Source: Roseibium salinum (GTDB taxonomy: Bacteria; Pseudomonadota; Alphaproteobacteria; Rhizobiales; Stappiaceae). Taken from it: a stretch of DNA of 64,000 bases. A program made the translations under genes and the position numbers. The notes below the pieces were generated by a model. That model did not search any database and had not been told where the DNA came from. It worked only from the letters and a program-made list of their open reading frames with translations. Shown piece by piece: positions 43,842 through 54,551 of this stretch; within the stretch, counting starts at the first letter, position 1, and every line of letters begins with the position of its first letter. The stretch lies in assembly GCF_026240905.1 (NCBI RefSeq), contig NZ_JAPEVI010000003.1:3596001-3660000 (forward strand). Direction: 5' to 3'.

Positions 43842-45060
43842 GCGTTGTCCCCCAACCAGTTTGCCAATCGTTCAAGAGCAATTTCGGTCTGCTTCAACGG
43901 TGCGACCAGACCGACGCGAATGTAGTTGCGACCGGGATTGCTGCCGTCCGCCTGATCGGATGCCAGATAGCTGCCCGGCAAAACCTTGACCCCGCTGTCG
44001 CGCCACAACCTTCTCGTCACGGAGACGCTGTCGCCCCATTTGCCGACGTCCAGCCACAGGAAAAAACCGGCCTCTGGGGTGACCGGGCCAAGAATCGGGC
44101 GCAAATACCGCTCTGCCACTTCAAATTTCTCGTTATATAGCCGCCGGTTCTCGATGACATGGGCCTCGTCCTGATAGGCGCGCACGGCGACCGCCTGCGC
44201 GGGCAGGGGAACCTGCGGCGCGGCAAGACCGCGAAACCGGGCCCATTTTCGCAGGAACTCCGGATCGCCCGCCGCGAACCCGCAGCGCAGGCCCGCGAGG
44301 TTCGAGCGCTTCGACAGGGAGTTCAGCACGACAATATTGGAAAAATCGCCGCCCAGCGCCCTGGCCGCCTCCAGAATGCCGGGGGCGCCGTCGTGCGGTA
44401 GATCTCCGAATAGCATTCGTCGGCGAAGATGAAGAAGCGGTGCTTGCGGGCGAGCGCGATCAGGCGCTGCCAGAAGGAAATGCCGGCCACACGGCCTTCC
44501 GGATTGGTCGGCGAGGCGATGTAGAAGGCGACGGTCTCGTCGAGGAGGTCCGGATCGAGACTGTCGAGATCCGGCAGAAAATCGTTTTCGGCAAACGCGT
44601 CGAGCAGAACCGCCCGGGCATCTGCCACGTGGGCCGCGGCGGCATAGGTCTGGTAGAAGGGATTGGGCAGAATCACCACGGGGTGATCGAGCCCCTTCTC
44701 CAGCTGGTCGCGGGCGGCAATGGCGCCGAAGGAAAGGCCTTCGCGCGAGCCGTTCAGCGGCAGGACGCCATGCTCGACATCGATCATGCCGCCCAGGTCA
44801 TAGCGCTGGTCGAGCCATGCGGCGACCGCTGCCCGGAACTCGGGCGACCCGTTGATCGGCGGATAGCGGCGGAAACCGGCCATATTCTCGGCCAGAACCT
44901 CCGCCGTGAAATCGGGAATCGCATGTTGCGGCTCGCCGATCGTCATGATGATCGGGTCGAGACCCGGCGTCTCGCCGTCCAGGAGGTCGGCAAGGCGCTG
45001 AAAGGGATTGGAGCTCGGCAGCGAGGCGCCGCGCTTATAGGCTGTTGGGCTGGCAATCAT
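43838..45060 (-). pseudogene. class I PLP aminotransferase, apparent frameshift
   Basis: Two overlapping frames (45060-44323 and 44416-43838) together encode one aminotransferase. The N-terminal part has the substrate region GEPQHAIPDF and FADECYSEIY. The C-terminal part has the PLP lysine in LNSLSKRSNLAGLRCG and the Arg region NYIRVGLV. The break is in a G run (44381-44385, plus strand). One more base would give 408 codons and restore AP-PGILEAARALGG. Probable role: amino acid transaminase, perhaps succinyl-DAP aminotransferase-like (DapC); position next to ftsK is common in Rhizobiales. The break may be a sequencing error. Confidence 0.85.
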
Positions 45061-45242
45061 GAATGATCCGGCATTCCATACGCATAACTTGGACCCGACC
45101 CTATCGTCCCCTTGGTAAATCTCTTATTAACCAAGGGTGCAGGCGGCGGTTCTTTCACGCAATTGTCTGATTTATGTGCACTCGGCAGATTTCGCTTTTG
45201 TGCAGCCATCTCCTGTCGTTCCTGCAAAGGCAGCAATGGCCC

Positions 45243-46994
45243 TTAACTCCGGACCTCTTGCGCCGCGGGATGCGGGTCTTTGATCTCCTCGGATTTCGTG
45301 GAGACGTGCGCCAGCATCGCTTGAGCAAGCTCACGCTCGGCCACGATGGCAATATCGGCACCGTATTTCCGCAGGTGTTCCGCCTCTTCGTCGGAATGAG
45401 CACGTGCGATGATCTGCAGGCCCGGGTTCGCGGAGCGGGCCTGAGTGGCGATCTGTCCGGCCTCGAAGCCGTCGGGAACGGCGATGAACAGCTGTTGAGC
45501 CGAGGCGAAGTTTGCCGCTTTCATCACGTCCGGAGCCGGGGCATGCCCGCAGATCACGTCGATCTTGCGATCGTTCAACTGGGCTGTGAGCGCACGGCGT
45601 TCTTCGACCACCACAATCTTTCTGCCCTCGTGCAGCAGAGCATCACATATGACACTGCCGACCCGGCCAAAGCCGACAATGATGGTGTGATCCGCAAGGT
45701 CCGTCGGTGTCGTTTCGCCGATGGAGAAGGTCTCCGTCTCGGTGGGTCCCTCCGCCGGTGGGCGTGCGGAAGCTGCATCGGCGGCACTCGCGTATAACGG
45801 CTTTGCCCGGTCGAGCGCCAGGAAGAACGCGGGCGTTGCGATGATGGAGACCATGGCGCCCGCCAGGACGAGATCACGTCCCTCTTCGGGCAACAGACCG
45901 AGTCCGACGCCGATACCGGCCAGGATGAAGGAGAATTCACCTATCTGGGTCCGGCTCGCTGCAACGGTCAGGGCCACACCCAGCGGGTAGCGAAACGCAT
46001 GCATCGCCAGGAACGCCGCAGCCGGCTTGATCACCGTGACGACGACCACCACACCGAATACAAGCCAGGGTTCCCGGATGAAGATGGTGGGGTCGAACAG
46101 CATGCCGACCGACACGAAGAACAGAACGGCGAAGGCATCGCGCAGAGGAAGTGCTTCTGCGGCAGCTCTCTGACTGAGCTGTGACTCGCTCAGCACCAAC
46201 CCGGCAAAGAACGCACCGAGGGCAAACGAAACGCCGACGAGTTCGGCTGCCCCGTACGCGACCCCAAGCGCAAGCGCCAGCACGCCAAGGCGGAAGAGTT
46301 CGCGCGATCCGGTATGTGCGATGTAATGAAGAATCCACGGGATGACCCGCTGCCCGACCACCAGCATGATGGCGACGAAAGCCGCGGCTTTGCCGATCGT
46401 GATCGCGATGCCGGTCAGGATCGCCGGAAGGGAAACTGCAACAGGCGTCCCGGCCGAGGTGCCGGCGCTTCCTGTAATTTCGGCAAGCGTCGGCAACAGC
46501 AGGATGGCGAGGACCATGACGAGATCTTCAACAATGAGCCATCCGATGGAAATGTGACCCGCCTGGGTGTCGATCTGACGGCGTTCGTCGAGAATACGTG
46601 TCACGACCACCGTGCTGGCCACCGAGAGAGTGAGACCGAAGACGATGCCGCTTTCCACCGGCCATCCGATGGCCCAGGCGAGTCCCGCCCCAGATGCGGT
46701 GGCAGCGAAAATCTGCAGGACAGCGCCGGGGATCGCGATTCTTCTCACCGAAAGCAGCTCTTTCGGCGCGACCTGAATGCCAATGCCGAACATGAGCAAA
46801 ATGACGCCGATCTCCGCAAGATCCCGCGCGAGCGTCTGATCGGCCACGTAACCCGGCGTATACGGCCCGACAGCGACACCGGCGAGCAGATAGCCGACGA
46901 GCGGCGACAAGCGCAGGCGATTGGCGAGCGTTCCCAGAATGAATGCCAGAACCAGTCCAATTACGATCGTCGGTATAAGAGGGCTATGGGGCAT
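45243..46994 (-). CDS. Kef/YbaL-type cation:proton antiporter with RCK domain
   Basis: A 583-residue CPA2 transporter. ATG 46994 has AAGGAG upstream; the open frame further upstream is not conserved in style. Twelve or so helices occupy 5-400, with LSPLVGYLLAGVAVGP and FFVSVGMLFDP typical of Kef proteins. A cytoplasmic TrkA-N/RCK domain starts near 435 with HTIIVGFGRVGSVICDALL. It exchanges K+ (or Na+) for H+ under control of NAD(H) or similar ligands. The glutathione-binding residues of KefB/C were not identified, so YbaL-like is the safer call. Confidence 0.92.
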   Translation of the reverse strand: MPHSPLIPTIVIGLVLAFILGTLANRLRLSPLVGYLLAGVAVGPYTPGYVADQTLARDLAEIGVILLMFGIGIQVAPKELLSVRRIAIPGAVLQIFAATASGAGLAWAIGWPVESGIVFGLTLSVASTVVVTRILDERRQIDTQAGHISIGWLIVEDLVMVLAILLLPTLAEITGSAGTSAGTPVAVSLPAILTGIAITIGKAAAFVAIMLVVGQRVIPWILHYIAHTGSRELFRLGVLALALGVAYGAAELVGVSFALGAFFAGLVLSESQLSQRAAAEALPLRDAFAVLFFVSVGMLFDPTIFIREPWLVFGVVVVVTVIKPAAAFLAMHAFRYPLGVALTVAASRTQIGEFSFILAGIGVGLGLLPEEGRDLVLAGAMVSIIATPAFFLALDRAKPLYASAADAASARPPAEGPTETETFSIGETTPTDLADHTIIVGFGRVGSVICDALLHEGRKIVVVEERRALTAQLNDRKIDVICGHAPAPDVMKAANFASAQQLFIAVPDGFEAGQIATQARSANPGLQIIARAHSDEEAEHLRKYGADIAIVAERELAQAMLAHVSTKSEEIKDPHPAAQEVRS

Positions 46995-47249
46995 TCCGGC
47001 TGCAGGCTCCTTCCGCGCTCGGTGCGTCGATCTTTCTATCCATTTTATAAGTATACGTTGCTGCTGTGACTTTCCGGAAAAAGCGTGACGACTTGCAATT
47101 TCCGTGACGAGGGCCCGTCCCTGCCCCACGCTCCGGCCGGGAGGAGAAAAGCAGCCGAACACCATTGGGCAACAGATGCAATTGTCGGCTTGCCGGATAT
47201 TGCTTAGTGTCGTTCCCGAGCATTTCCATTTGATTCAAAAGAGTTTCCC

Positions 47250-47906
47250 ATGCCGGCAAGAAACGATCCGATTTCCGTCGTTTGTTTCGGGGATTCCCTC
47301 ACATGGGGGTTCAATCCGCTCGACAGGTCCCGGTACGGCCACGATATCCGCTGGACACGCCTTATGCAGAAGGATCTCGGGCCGGGCTTCTATGTGATCG
47401 AGGAAGGCGTCAACGGCCGGACGACAGTCTTCGAAGACCCGGTGAAGGGCGACAAGAACGGACTGGCGCATCTGGAAACGGTCCGCAAGACGCATATGCC
47501 GATCGATATCCTGGTGCTCATGCTCGGCACGAACGACCTGCAGGCGCGATTCGGCATGAATGCCGAAACCATCGCGATCGCCATCGGGCGCCTCCTGGAT
47601 TTTGTCCGCAGGTCCACCGACGATGTTGAGGGACGGCCGCCGAAGGTGCTGCTCATGTCGCCGCCGCCGCTCGCGCCGATTGAAGGGACGCCCTATGCAG
47701 CCCAGTTCAGCGAGCAGAGCTACCGGGAATCACACAGGCTGGCCGACTGCTACCGGGAAAAGGCGGCGGAATACGGCGCCTCATTCTTCGATGCGGGCAC
47801 CGTGATTTCCGCCAGCCGGGTCGACGCCATCCATTTCGATGCCGAGCCGCAGGCGGCTCTGGCAGGGGCGGTGGCGGATCAGGTGCGCAGGCTGGCGGAA
47901 GCCTGA
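47250..47906 (+). CDS. SGNH/GDSL hydrolase
   Basis: A 218-residue esterase of the SGNH fold. Block I GDSLTWGF (Ser16), block II GVNGRTT, block III GTND and block V DAIHFD give the complete Ser, Gly, Asn, Asp/His set. There is no signal peptide, so it is probably cytoplasmic. Close relatives hydrolyse aryl esters or act as acyltransferases (the octameric arylesterases of rhizobia). The substrate is unknown. It converges with the DUF1674 gene, 2 bp apart. Confidence 0.93.
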   Translation: MPARNDPISVVCFGDSLTWGFNPLDRSRYGHDIRWTRLMQKDLGPGFYVIEEGVNGRTTVFEDPVKGDKNGLAHLETVRKTHMPIDILVLMLGTNDLQARFGMNAETIAIAIGRLLDFVRRSTDDVEGRPPKVLLMSPPPLAPIEGTPYAAQFSEQSYRESHRLADCYREKAAEYGASFFDAGTVISASRVDAIHFDAEPQAALAGAVADQVRRLAEA

Positions 47907-47908
47907 CC

Positions 47909-48172
47909 TTAGAAATCCACCGTCAGGCCCTTGATCTCCCAATCGTCATAGCGGGTCGGCTCCAGCCCGCCGCGACCGTTGATCTCCGCCGCCATGGCTT
48001 TCTGTTTCGCGTCGATCTGCCTGCGCCGCTCTTCGGCTTCCTGCAGCGCGCGCTGGGCCGCGGGGGGCAGGTCTTCGAAGCGCTTCTTCGGCGCGCTTTC
48101 CACCTCCGTCTTGAGGGAAGGCGCCTGGGACTGGGTATAGGCGGTGGCCGGGTCTTCAGGTTTGTGCGTCAT
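47909..48172 (-). CDS. DUF1674 protein, SDHAF4-like
   Basis: An 87-residue protein with a disordered N-terminus and the conserved end [20 protein letters not shown]. This is the DUF1674 motif shared with mitochondrial SDHAF4, which binds flavinylated SdhA and promotes succinate dehydrogenase assembly. The start ATG 48172 is preferred; ATG 48211 would add 13 residues. It is divergent from htpX, a neighbourhood I recall as common in Rhizobiales. Confidence 0.88.
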   Translation of the reverse strand: MTHKPEDPATAYTQSQAPSLKTEVESAPKKRFEDLPPAAQRALQEAEERRRQIDAKQKAMAAEINGRGGLEPTRYDDWEIKGLTVDF

Positions 48173-48327
48173 TGCTTCGCTTGTCGTTAGGACTACGGTC
48201 TCGTCACCCATATAGTGCAATCTTGCCAAGAATGGCAGCAGTCCCCATCTTCATTCCGGAACCGAGCGCGATGGGCGCTCCCGGTCCGGTGACCGGAGAT
48301 CGGGAACAGGAAACGGAAAACGCTGCG

Positions 48328-49257
48328 ATGAACTACGTTCGCACCGCGATGCTTCTGGCGGCGATGACCGCCCTCTTCATGGGGATCGGTTTCATGATCG
48401 GCGGCCAGGGCGGCATGATAATCGCCCTTGCCGTTGCCGCGGCCATGAACCTCTTCAGCTATTGGAATGCCGACAAGCTGGTCCTGCGCATGCATCACGC
48501 GCGGGAAGTCGATGAACGCACTGCGCCGGAGCTCTTCCGCATGGTGCAGCGGCTGGCAAGCAATGCCGACCTGCCGATGCCGAAGGTCTATCTCATCGAC
48601 AATCCGCAGCCCAACGCATTTGCTACGGGCCGCAATCCGCAAAACGCTGCCGTGGCGGCCACGACCGGCCTGCTCGATATGCTGACAGCGGAAGAAATCG
48701 CCGGGGTGATGGCCCATGAGCTTGCCCATGTGAAGAACCACGACACCCTGATCATGACGATCACGGCAACGATTGCCGGTGCAATCTCCATGCTTGCCAA
48801 TTTCGCGTTCTTCTTCGGCGGAAACCGGAACAACCCGCTCGGCATCGTCGGGGTTCTGCTGATGATGATCGTGGCTCCCCTTGCGGCGATGGTCGTGCAG
48901 ATGGCGATTTCGCGAACCCGCGAATATGCGGCCGACCGCATGGGCGCGGAGATCTGCGGCCAGCCCCTTTGGTTGGCGTCTGCTCTCGGCAAGATCGCCG
49001 GCGGCGTGAAGCGCATCCACAATCCGGATGCCGAGGCGAGCCCGGCAACGGCGCATATGTTCATCATCAACCCATTGTCGGGCGAGCGGATGGACAATCT
49101 GTTCTCCACCCACCCGAACACCCAGAACCGCATCGACGAATTGCGCAAGCTGGCCAATGCGGGTCCGGCAGCCGGCGGGCGGTCGTTCTCCGGCCGTTCG
49201 TCCGCCGTGCCGCAAACCGGGTCCCGCGAAAGCCGCCCCAAGGGCCCTTGGGGATAG
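48328..49257 (+). CDS. htpX: M48 zinc metalloprotease HtpX
   Basis: A 309-residue inner-membrane protease. Two helices near the N-terminus (4-22, 27-45), the zinc motif HELAH (130-134), a second hydrophobic pair (about 150-195) and the third ligand Glu in [14 protein letters not shown] are present. HtpX degrades misfolded membrane proteins and overlaps functionally with FtsH. The start ATG 48328 was chosen for the conserved N-terminus [17 protein letters not shown]. Confidence 0.95.
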   Translation: MNYVRTAMLLAAMTALFMGIGFMIGGQGGMIIALAVAAAMNLFSYWNADKLVLRMHHAREVDERTAPELFRMVQRLASNADLPMPKVYLIDNPQPNAFATGRNPQNAAVAATTGLLDMLTAEEIAGVMAHELAHVKNHDTLIMTITATIAGAISMLANFAFFFGGNRNNPLGIVGVLLMMIVAPLAAMVVQMAISRTREYAADRMGAEICGQPLWLASALGKIAGGVKRIHNPDAEASPATAHMFIINPLSGERMDNLFSTHPNTQNRIDELRKLANAGPAAGGRSFSGRSSAVPQTGSRESRPKGPWG

Positions 49258-49410
49258 GCGGCGCCCGGCCGGGCAAAAAGCCCTTTGCCTTGTGCCAGCG
49301 CGAGCGGGTATGATCGCTCCAATGCGCCGCAACCGGACGACCGGTTTGCGGCGCTTGATTTTTACCTGCCGGCCTCATCTGCGGACCGGCGACCGGTCAA
49401 GGATATTTCC

Positions 49411-50778
49411 GTGAACAAACGGCCGCACACGAACCCGAAACCTTCAGGCGAACTGGCGCCGGAGACCTCCCACAAGCCCGGCTTTGCCGTCCGCAAGGCG
49501 GCCGCCGATATTCTCGGTAACGTGGTCCACAAGAGGCGGCCGCTGGATGGCGAGCTCGAGGCTCATTCCGGATTCCGGCAGCTTGCCGCCAACGACCGGG
49601 CGCTGGCGCGGGCCATCATCGGCGCGGCGCTGCGGCACCGGGGGGAAATCTCGGAAATCCTCGACCGGCTGCTCGACCGCAGCATCCCGGAAAAGACCGG
49701 CCGGGTTGTCGACATCCTGCATGTGGCGATCGCCCAGATGCTGTTCCTCGATATTCCCGACCGCGCGGCCGTGTCGCTTGCGGTCGACCATGCCGCGGCG
49801 GACCGCCGCGCACGACCCTACAAGGGCCTGGTCAACGGCGTGCTGCGCCGTCTCGGCCGGGAGCGGGACGAGGTGACCGCGGATCTCGAGGCAGACAGCC
49901 TCAACACGCCGGACTGGCTGCTGGAAAATTGGCGCAGCGCCTATGGCGAGGAAACCGCCGGCGCGATCGCAAGGGCCCATCAAGGCGAGGCCGGGCTCGA
50001 TCTGACCGTCAAATCCGACCCGGAAGGCTGGGCAAAAAAACTCGAGGGCGAGGTTGTCGGGGCGGGCAGCGTCCGCCTCACCCGCAAGGGGCCTGTCGAA
50101 GCGCTCGAGGGCTTCGAGGCCGGCGAATGGTGGGTCCAGGACGCCGCCGCCGCCCTGCCGGCGCGTCTCCTGGGCGACGTCCGGGGTTTGACGGCCGCCG
50201 ATATATGTGCCGCGCCCGGCGGCAAGACGGCGCAACTCGCCGCGGCGGGGGCCGAGGTGACGGCGGTCGATATTTCCAGGAACCGCCTGAAGCGGCTGGA
50301 GGCGAACATGGCCCGCCTGGGACTGAGCGTCACAACGGTTGCCGCCGATGCCAGGGCGTTCGAACCGCAGGAGCCCTTCGACGTCATCCTGCTCGACGCC
50401 CCCTGCAGCGCGACGGGCACGATCCGGCGGCATCCCGATGTGCCCTGGATCAAGCAAGCTTACGACGTTGAAAAGCTGAGCGAAATTCAGCGCGACCTGC
50501 TGGACCGGACCGTTTCCTGGGTCAAGCCCGGCGGACTGATCGTCTACTGCACCTGTTCGCTGGAGCCGCAGGAGGGCGAAGCGCAGGCCGCGGCGTTTGT
50601 GGAGCGGCAATCGGGCAAGGTCGGGCTGGTGCCGATCGATCCGAAAGAGATCGGCGGCCTGGGCGATTGCGTCACGAAAGAGGGGTATCTTCGCTGTCTG
50701 CCGTGCCATAAAGCGGGTACCGCAGCGGAATCAACGGGTATGGACGGTTTTTTCGCAGCCCGGTTCCGTCGGTTTTAA
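49411..50778 (+). CDS. rsmB: 16S rRNA (cytosine-5)-methyltransferase RsmB/Sun
   Basis: A 455-residue enzyme that methylates a cytosine of 16S rRNA (C967 in E. coli). GTG 49411 has AAGGA upstream. The N-terminal NusB-like domain spans about 20-150. The Rossmann methyltransferase domain shows AAPGGKT (267-273), DAPCSATG and the catalytic Cys in YCTCSLEPQE. The 153 bp from htpX hold no gene. The next gene on the strand is heparinase-like. Confidence 0.93.
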   Translation: MNKRPHTNPKPSGELAPETSHKPGFAVRKAAADILGNVVHKRRPLDGELEAHSGFRQLAANDRALARAIIGAALRHRGEISEILDRLLDRSIPEKTGRVVDILHVAIAQMLFLDIPDRAAVSLAVDHAAADRRARPYKGLVNGVLRRLGRERDEVTADLEADSLNTPDWLLENWRSAYGEETAGAIARAHQGEAGLDLTVKSDPEGWAKKLEGEVVGAGSVRLTRKGPVEALEGFEAGEWWVQDAAAALPARLLGDVRGLTAADICAAPGGKTAQLAAAGAEVTAVDISRNRLKRLEANMARLGLSVTTVAADARAFEPQEPFDVILLDAPCSATGTIRRHPDVPWIKQAYDVEKLSEIQRDLLDRTVSWVKPGGLIVYCTCSLEPQEGEAQAAAFVERQSGKVGLVPIDPKEIGGLGDCVTKEGYLRCLPCHKAGTAAESTGMDGFFAARFRRF

Positions 50779-50906
50779 CGCGGAATAAACTCTTCATTTG
50801 CAATGATTCTCTAAATGAAATGCTAACCTTAATGCTTCGTTTTCATTAGGTAACACCGGAGAACTCCCATCGTCGCGCATAAACCATCAGTCACAGGGAT
50901 GGTTTT

Positions 50907-52688
50907 GTGAATATCGCAAGCTTCAATGAAAGAGGCCGTATCTGGCGTCTTGTGGCCCTGCATATTTGGCAACGCTCCCTGAAATGGATGCATGGCGGAC
51001 CGATGTTCCGCATGCAGCCGTTTCTGGCTGTGCCCTCGCGCCTGCTCATCGCACCGCAGGACCTGCGCACCGCGGACGCGACCAACGCGGCCGACATCTA
51101 TGGCGGGCGATTCCTGTTTTCCGGACATCTGGTGGAGACGCAGGGCCGCTCGCCCTTCGAGCTGAAGGCCACGCATGAGGACTGGCAGCGCGAGCTGCAC
51201 AGTTTCGGCTGGCTGCGCGACCTGCGCGCCGCCGACAGCCAGATTGCGCGGCAGAACGCCCGCGCGCTGGTGGAAGACTGGATCAAGTTCAGCGGCCGCT
51301 GGCACGATATCGGCTGGGAGGCGCCCGTGGTCACCCGGCGGATCCTGTCCTGGCTGGCGCACTCGCCGTTCATCCTCATGGACGGGGACCACGACTTCTA
51401 CAGGAGTTTCGTCAAGTCGCTGGCCCGGCAGGTGCGCTATCTGCGCCAGACAATGAATGAAACCGATGACGGGGTCGACCGCCTGCACGCCGCGCTGGCG
51501 ATCGCCTCGGCGTGTCTTTCCATGGCGGATCAGGGGCGCTTCGCGCGCCAGAGCGTCCGCCGGCTGGAACATGAGCTCAACCGGCAGATCCTGCCCGACG
51601 GCGGCCACATCTCCCGCAACCCGCGGGCGCTGATCGACATTCTCGCAGACCTTCTGCCCATCCGGCAGGCATTCGTCTCCCAGGGCCTGGAAATGCCCCA
51701 GGCCATGCTGCAGTCGGTCGACCGGATGATGCCGCTTCTGCGGTTCTTCCGCCACGGAGATGGCGCCCTTGCCCATTTCAACGGCATGGGTTCCACGCCG
51801 AGCGATCTGGTGGCCACGATCCTGGCCTATGACGATGCCCGGGGCGCACCGCCGCTCAACGCGCCGCATTCCGGATACCAGCGCCTTGTCGGCGGTGCTT
51901 CGGTTACCCTGATCGATACCGGCCCGCCGCCGGCGACTTCCGTTTCGGGTGACGCCCATGCCGGATGCCTCTCCTTCGAATTCTCCTCAGGCGGCAACCG
52001 GATCGTGGTCAATTGCGGCGTTTCGCCGAAATCCAATCCGCTCTGGCGCAGGGTCGCCCGCTCGACCGCCGCCCATTCGACGGCGACCATCGAAGACACC
52101 TCGTCCTGTCACTTCCTGTCGGAAAAGCCGTTCGGCCGCATGCTCGGCGCTCCCATCCTGTGGGGGCCTGTCAACGTTCCGGTCGAGCGGGAGGACGACA
52201 AGGCGGGCAGCCGGATCACCGCATCCCATGACGGCTATGCCGCGGAATTCCATGTCGTGCACGAGCGGGACATGCGTCTTTCGGGCGACGGCACCGTGCT
52301 CGACGGCATCGACACCTTCGTGGGGGTCGCATCCATCGACCCGGACCACCGCTATGCGATCCGCTTCCATCTCCACCCGGCCATCCGTACGTCGATGATC
52401 CGCGGGGGAAGCGCGGTGCTGCTGGTCTGCCGCGATGGCGAGGCCTGGGAATTCGAGGCCCCCGGCAGCGAGCTTGCGGTCGAGGAAAGCATCTATCTGT
52501 CCGATGTCTACGGCCACAGGAAGAGCGAGCAGATCGTCCTCAACGGCGCTGTTCTGGAAGCCCCTTCCGTCGCCTGGCAGTTCCGCAAGACGGCAACGGC
52601 ACGGCTGAGCCGCCGGGGCACCAGCGATTTTGACGAAGTGGACGAGCTTCCCCTGGGAGACGGGGAAAGCAATATAGTCGAGCCATGA
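50907..52688 (+). CDS. heparinase II/III-like protein
   Basis: A 593-residue protein starting at GTG 50907 (AGGGA upstream). An alpha/alpha-toroid N-terminal half (about 80-320) is followed by a beta-sandwich half (about 330-580) with the Hepar_II_III region around HAGCLSFEFSSGGNRIVVNCG and the conserved AAHSTATIED. There is no signal peptide. The typical lyase fold suggests action on uronic-acid-containing polymers, but members between rsmB and purH in Rhizobiales have no proven substrate. Confidence 0.88.
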   Translation: MNIASFNERGRIWRLVALHIWQRSLKWMHGGPMFRMQPFLAVPSRLLIAPQDLRTADATNAADIYGGRFLFSGHLVETQGRSPFELKATHEDWQRELHSFGWLRDLRAADSQIARQNARALVEDWIKFSGRWHDIGWEAPVVTRRILSWLAHSPFILMDGDHDFYRSFVKSLARQVRYLRQTMNETDDGVDRLHAALAIASACLSMADQGRFARQSVRRLEHELNRQILPDGGHISRNPRALIDILADLLPIRQAFVSQGLEMPQAMLQSVDRMMPLLRFFRHGDGALAHFNGMGSTPSDLVATILAYDDARGAPPLNAPHSGYQRLVGGASVTLIDTGPPPATSVSGDAHAGCLSFEFSSGGNRIVVNCGVSPKSNPLWRRVARSTAAHSTATIEDTSSCHFLSEKPFGRMLGAPILWGPVNVPVEREDDKAGSRITASHDGYAAEFHVVHERDMRLSGDGTVLDGIDTFVGVASIDPDHRYAIRFHLHPAIRTSMIRGGSAVLLVCRDGEAWEFEAPGSELAVEESIYLSDVYGHRKSEQIVLNGAVLEAPSVAWQFRKTATARLSRRGTSDFDEVDELPLGDGESNIVEP

Positions 52689-52761
52689 TCTTCCGATTTG
52701 CCTGAAGACGTGATAGGGCGACGCCAACTCTCCCGGATCGTTCCCAATCGTGAGGCAAATC

Positions 52762-54378
52762 ATGGCCATCGTGTCCAAAGCCGTTCCCGTTCCCGAACTG
52801 GTTCCCGTCAAGCGCGCGCTGCTTTCCGTATTCGACAAGACGGGCCTCGTCGACTTTGCCAAGGCGCTGGCCGAGCGCGGCGTGGAGCTTGTTTCCACCG
52901 GCGGTTCCTACAAGGCCTTGAAGGACGCGGGACTGACGGTTCTGGACATTTCCGAGGTCACCGGTTTTCCGGAAATCATGGACGGCAGGGTCAAGACGCT
53001 GCATCCCAAGGTTCATGGCGGTCTTCTGGCCATCCGGGAGGATGCCGATCACAAGACGGCGATGCGTGAACACGGCATCACCGGCATCGATCTCTTCTGC
53101 GGTAACCTCTATCCGTTCGAACAGGTGGTCGCCTCGGGCGCCGATTATGCCACCGGCATCGAGAACATCGATATCGGCGGCCCGGCCATGACCCGTGCCG
53201 CCGCCAAGAACCATGCCTATGTCACGGTGGTGACGGATCCGGCCGATTACGACCAGGTGATCTCCGCGCTCGACACCAATGGCGGCCAGTCGCCGCTGGC
53301 CCTGCGCAAGAGCCTGGCGCTGAAGGCCTTTGCCCGCACGGCGGCCTATGACGCCGCTGTTTCCAACTGGCTGGCGGACCAGCTCGACGAGGAAACGCCT
53401 GCCCACCGGGCCGTCGGCGGCGAACTCGCCGAGGTCATGCGTTACGGCGAAAACCCGCACCAGACCGCGGGCTTCTACAAGACCGGCGAGAACCGCCCGG
53501 GTGTTGCGACCGCCAGACAGCTCCAGGGCAAGACGCTCTCCTACAACAACATCAACGATACGGATGCGGCTTTCGAACTGGTGAGCGAATTCGATCCGGC
53601 GCGCACCAGTGCCGTCGCGATCATCAAGCATGCCAATCCTTGCGGCGTCGCCGAAGGGGCGAGCCTGAGGGAAGCCTACGAGAAGGCCCTGCGCTGCGAC
53701 CCCGTTTCCGCATTCGGCGGCATTGTCGCCCTCAACAAGACGCTCGACGTGGAAGCGGCGGAGGAAATCGTCAAGACCTTTACCGAGGTCATCATCGCGC
53801 CGGACGCCGATGATGCGGCGCGCGCCATCATTGCCGCGAAGAAGAACCTGCGCCTTCTGGTCACCGGCGGCCTGGCGGATGCGCGGGCAAAGGGGCTGTT
53901 CGTCAAGTCGGTCGCCGGCGGTCTCCTGGTGCAGTCCCGCGACAACGGCGTCGTTGACGATCTCGACCTGAAGGTGGTGACGAAGCGCGCTCCGAGCGAG
54001 CAGGAGCTGGCGGACCTGAAATTCGCCTTCCGGGTCGCCAAGCATGTGAAGTCCAACGCGATCGTCTATGCGAAGGACGGCGCGACCGTGGGCGTGGGTG
54101 CCGGCCAGATGAGCCGGGTGGATTCCGCCCGTATCGCCGCCCGCAAGGCGCTGGATGCGACGGAAGCCGCGGGCCTGAGCGAGCCGCTCACCAAGGGCTG
54201 CGTCGTCGCCTCCGATGCGTTCTTCCCGTTTGCCGACGGCCTGTTGTCCGCAGCCGAAGCCGGGGCCACCGCCGTCATCCAGCCGGGCGGCTCCATGCGC
54301 GACGACGACGTCATCGCCGCGGCCGATGAGGCGGGCCTTGCCATGGTCATGACGGGGATGCGGCATTTCCGTCACTGA
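52762..54378 (+). CDS. purH: bifunctional AICAR transformylase/IMP cyclohydrolase
   Basis: A 538-residue enzyme that catalyses the last two steps of IMP synthesis. The N-terminal MGS-like cyclohydrolase domain ([44 protein letters not shown]) is followed by the transformylase domain with catalytic KH in [12 protein letters not shown] and the closing [13 protein letters not shown] 52762 has TGAGG upstream. A small hairpin (54391-54409) follows the stop. Confidence 0.97.
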   Translation: MAIVSKAVPVPELVPVKRALLSVFDKTGLVDFAKALAERGVELVSTGGSYKALKDAGLTVLDISEVTGFPEIMDGRVKTLHPKVHGGLLAIREDADHKTAMREHGITGIDLFCGNLYPFEQVVASGADYATGIENIDIGGPAMTRAAAKNHAYVTVVTDPADYDQVISALDTNGGQSPLALRKSLALKAFARTAAYDAAVSNWLADQLDEETPAHRAVGGELAEVMRYGENPHQTAGFYKTGENRPGVATARQLQGKTLSYNNINDTDAAFELVSEFDPARTSAVAIIKHANPCGVAEGASLREAYEKALRCDPVSAFGGIVALNKTLDVEAAEEIVKTFTEVIIAPDADDAARAIIAAKKNLRLLVTGGLADARAKGLFVKSVAGGLLVQSRDNGVVDDLDLKVVTKRAPSEQELADLKFAFRVAKHVKSNAIVYAKDGATVGVGAGQMSRVDSARIAARKALDATEAAGLSEPLTKGCVVASDAFFPFADGLLSAAEAGATAVIQPGGSMRDDDVIAAADEAGLAMVMTGMRHFRH

Positions 54379-54390
54379 ACGGACGCCTGC

Positions 54391-54409
54391 GGCCGTGTGG
54401 ACCACGGCC
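54391..54409 (+). terminator. small hairpin after purH
   Basis: GGCCGTG/CACGGCC 7-bp stem with a 5-base loop, 12 bp after the purH stop, without a T tract. Confidence 0.45.
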
Positions 54410-54551
54410 ACAAGCACCCCTTCGATCCGTTTAGGTAGCTGAAATTGCTGCCTTCTCATGGAAGGGCTCGTTAACAACCTTAGGGTAGCCTGACGCAAAG
54501 CACGGCAGGTCATTCATCTGCCGGTTATTTCGATCTGCGGAGGCTGCCCAG

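Noticed and set aside
41082..43925. 947-codon open frame on the plus strand, opposite ftsK
   Set aside because: It mirrors the FtsK codons, is rich in Arg/Gly/His, has no recognisable domain and lacks a proper SD. GC-rich codon bias makes such antisense frames common.
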